From an uncultured Collinsella sp. (GTDB lineage Bacteria > Actinomycetota > Coriobacteriia > Coriobacteriales > Coriobacteriaceae), in assembly GCA_902494945.1 (NCBI GenBank), contig CABUVF010000114.1, forward strand, positions 1-7,035: 7,035 nt of DNA, in the 5' to 3' direction. Shown in pieces: positions 6,576 to 7,035 of the stretch. The notes beneath the pieces are model-generated. The model was not told where the DNA came from, did not search any database, and saw only the letters and a program-made list of their open reading frames with translations. A program made the position numbers and the translations under genes. Positions within the stretch are counted from its first letter, which is position 1, and every line of letters begins with the position of its first letter.

Positions 6576-6585
6576 CCCTCTCTCC
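6576..6585 (-). promoter_or_regulatory. Ribosome binding site of argR
   Basis: The purine-rich GGAGAGAGGG on the minus strand ends 5 nt before the ATG at 6570. It is less canonical than the other sites here, but supports ATG 6570 over the upstream TTG at 6603. Confidence 0.65.
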
Positions 6586-6603
6586 AAAAGATGGCGGAGA
6601 CAA

Positions 6604-6618
6604 TCAATCAGTGATTGA
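6604..6618. promoter_or_regulatory. Perfect 15-bp palindrome upstream of argR
   Basis: TCAATCA-G-TGATTGA is a perfect inverted repeat with a 1-bp centre. It ends 33 bp before the argR ATG. Position and symmetry suit an operator, perhaps for argR autoregulation. The half-sites do not have the TGAAT...ATTCA order of the usual ARG box, so binding by ArgR itself is uncertain. Confidence 0.45.
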
Positions 6619-6644
6619 ATAGTTTAACGCTATGTGAAGGCTTT

Positions 6645-6662
6645 TGTGTATAAGAACGCATT
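6645..6662. promoter_or_regulatory. Weak ARG-box-like site
   Basis: The 18 bp contain TGTAT-AAGA-ACGCA, which matches 7 of 10 core positions of the TGAAT-N4-ATTCA operator known for ArgR/AhrC. It lies about 75 bp upstream of the argR ATG. Such weak matches arise by chance in AT-richer intergenic DNA. Confidence 0.22.
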
Positions 6663-6663
6663 T

Positions 6664-6691
6664 CGAAACAATTCTATGCAAGTTTGTTTCG
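6664..6691. repeat. 8-bp inverted repeat upstream of argR
   Basis: CGAAACAA (6664-6671) and TTGTTTCG (6684-6691) are exact inverted copies separated by 12 bp. The left arm overlaps a second palindrome, TTTCGAAA (6661-6668). No T-tract follows on the minus strand, so it does not look like a terminator for the gene to the right. It may be an operator for the argR promoter. Confidence 0.4.
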
Positions 6692-6702
6692 TAATGAGCC
6701 GT

Positions 6703-7035
6703 TTAGGCGGTTTTTGCGCCCGTCCGGTTAAGAAAAGCTGCCAGATGCGTACACATCACGCAGCGCGCGGGCTTGGCGCTGGCGATCGGCCCAAACAACA
6801 GACCGAGCCCCCGATGGTTATCCTTGAGCGCGGCGACCATCTGACGGGTTCGAGGCGCCTCGAGCATATCACGCATGCGGGCGGAACGCTCGATTGACGA
6901 CACTCCATGCGGGCTCAGACACAAATTCTCGATGCAGGCGACCAGTCCGGCAAAGTAGAACTTTTGGCTTGCCAGCTTGAGCCGACCACCGCTATCTGCT
7001 TCCGAGAGTGAGTCCGCAAGCTCGTCGAGCGCTCG
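6703..7035 (-). CDS. C-terminal part of an unidentified protein, possibly a glycosyltransferase (partial)
   Basis: The frame is open from the right window edge to a TAA at 6703-6705, giving the last 110 residues of a protein whose start lies outside the window. The fragment is helical in character: an amphipathic start (ALDELADSL), a hydrophobic KFYFAGLVACIENLCLS segment, an Arg-rich stretch (SIERSARMRDMLEAPRTR), and a second hydrophobic patch (LGLLFGPIA) before a short basic end. No catalytic motif is present. This layout resembles the helical tail after the GT-A domain of family 2 glycosyltransferases, but that is an impression only. Third positions are often G/C, supporting real coding. 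It lies 132 bp upstream of argR on the same strand, and I see no clear intrinsic terminator between them. Confidence 0.6.
   Translation of the reverse strand, partial: RALDELADSLSEADSGGRLKLASQKFYFAGLVACIENLCLSPHGVSSIERSARMRDMLEAPRTRQMVAALKDNHRGLGLLFGPIASAKPARCVMCTHLAAFLNRTGAKTA

Noticed and set aside
6571..6603. TTG start at 6603 adding 11 residues to ArgR
   Set aside because: The TTG lacks a ribosome binding site. The added segment covers the real one, and ArgR from ATG 6570 already has a complete winged helix.

Overview
The window looks like ordinary chromosome from a high-GC gut actinobacterium of the class Coriobacteriia, most likely Collinsella or a close relative. This is inferred from the high GC with strongly G/C-ending codons, the good Shine-Dalgarno sites, and the gene set (TyrS, a long U32 protein, a class A penicillin-binding protein, ArgR). 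No rRNA or other decisive taxonomic marker is present.

Layout: positions 1-314 hold no gene I can support, but contain two hairpins, one of them terminator-like on the + strand. Then, on the minus strand, come tyrS (315-1526, tyrosyl-tRNA synthetase) and, upstream of it, a long U32 'peptidase' family protein of the RlhA/DUF3656 type (1623-3581). They are separated by 96 bp with a possible extended -10 promoter and a hairpin next to the tyrS ribosome binding site. A 162-bp divergent intergenic region separates the U32 gene from a bifunctional class A penicillin-binding protein on the + strand (3744-5948). That protein ends in an 80-residue low-complexity tail (acidic, poly-Thr, Gly/Ser/Thr, Thr-Pro). 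A strong intrinsic terminator follows it. It faces a second intrinsic terminator serving the convergent argR gene (6133-6570, minus). Upstream of argR is a 132-bp region with a perfect 15-bp palindrome and an 8-bp inverted repeat. Beyond that lies the C-terminal end of another minus-strand gene that runs off the window (6703-7035), perhaps a glycosyltransferase.

The genes do not form one pathway. TyrS charges tRNA-Tyr. The U32 protein probably hydroxylates or otherwise modifies RNA. The PBP builds the cell wall. ArgR is an arginine-responsive regulator, but no arginine genes are in view. Several gene starts were moved downstream of the longest open frame because a clear ribosome binding site sits in front of an internal ATG: U32 at 3581, PBP at 3744, ArgR at 6570.

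I found no evidence for a new multi-gene system. The points most worth checking are the Asp-to-Asn change in the predicted arginine-binding site of ArgR, the palindromes upstream of argR, and the unusual PBP tail.
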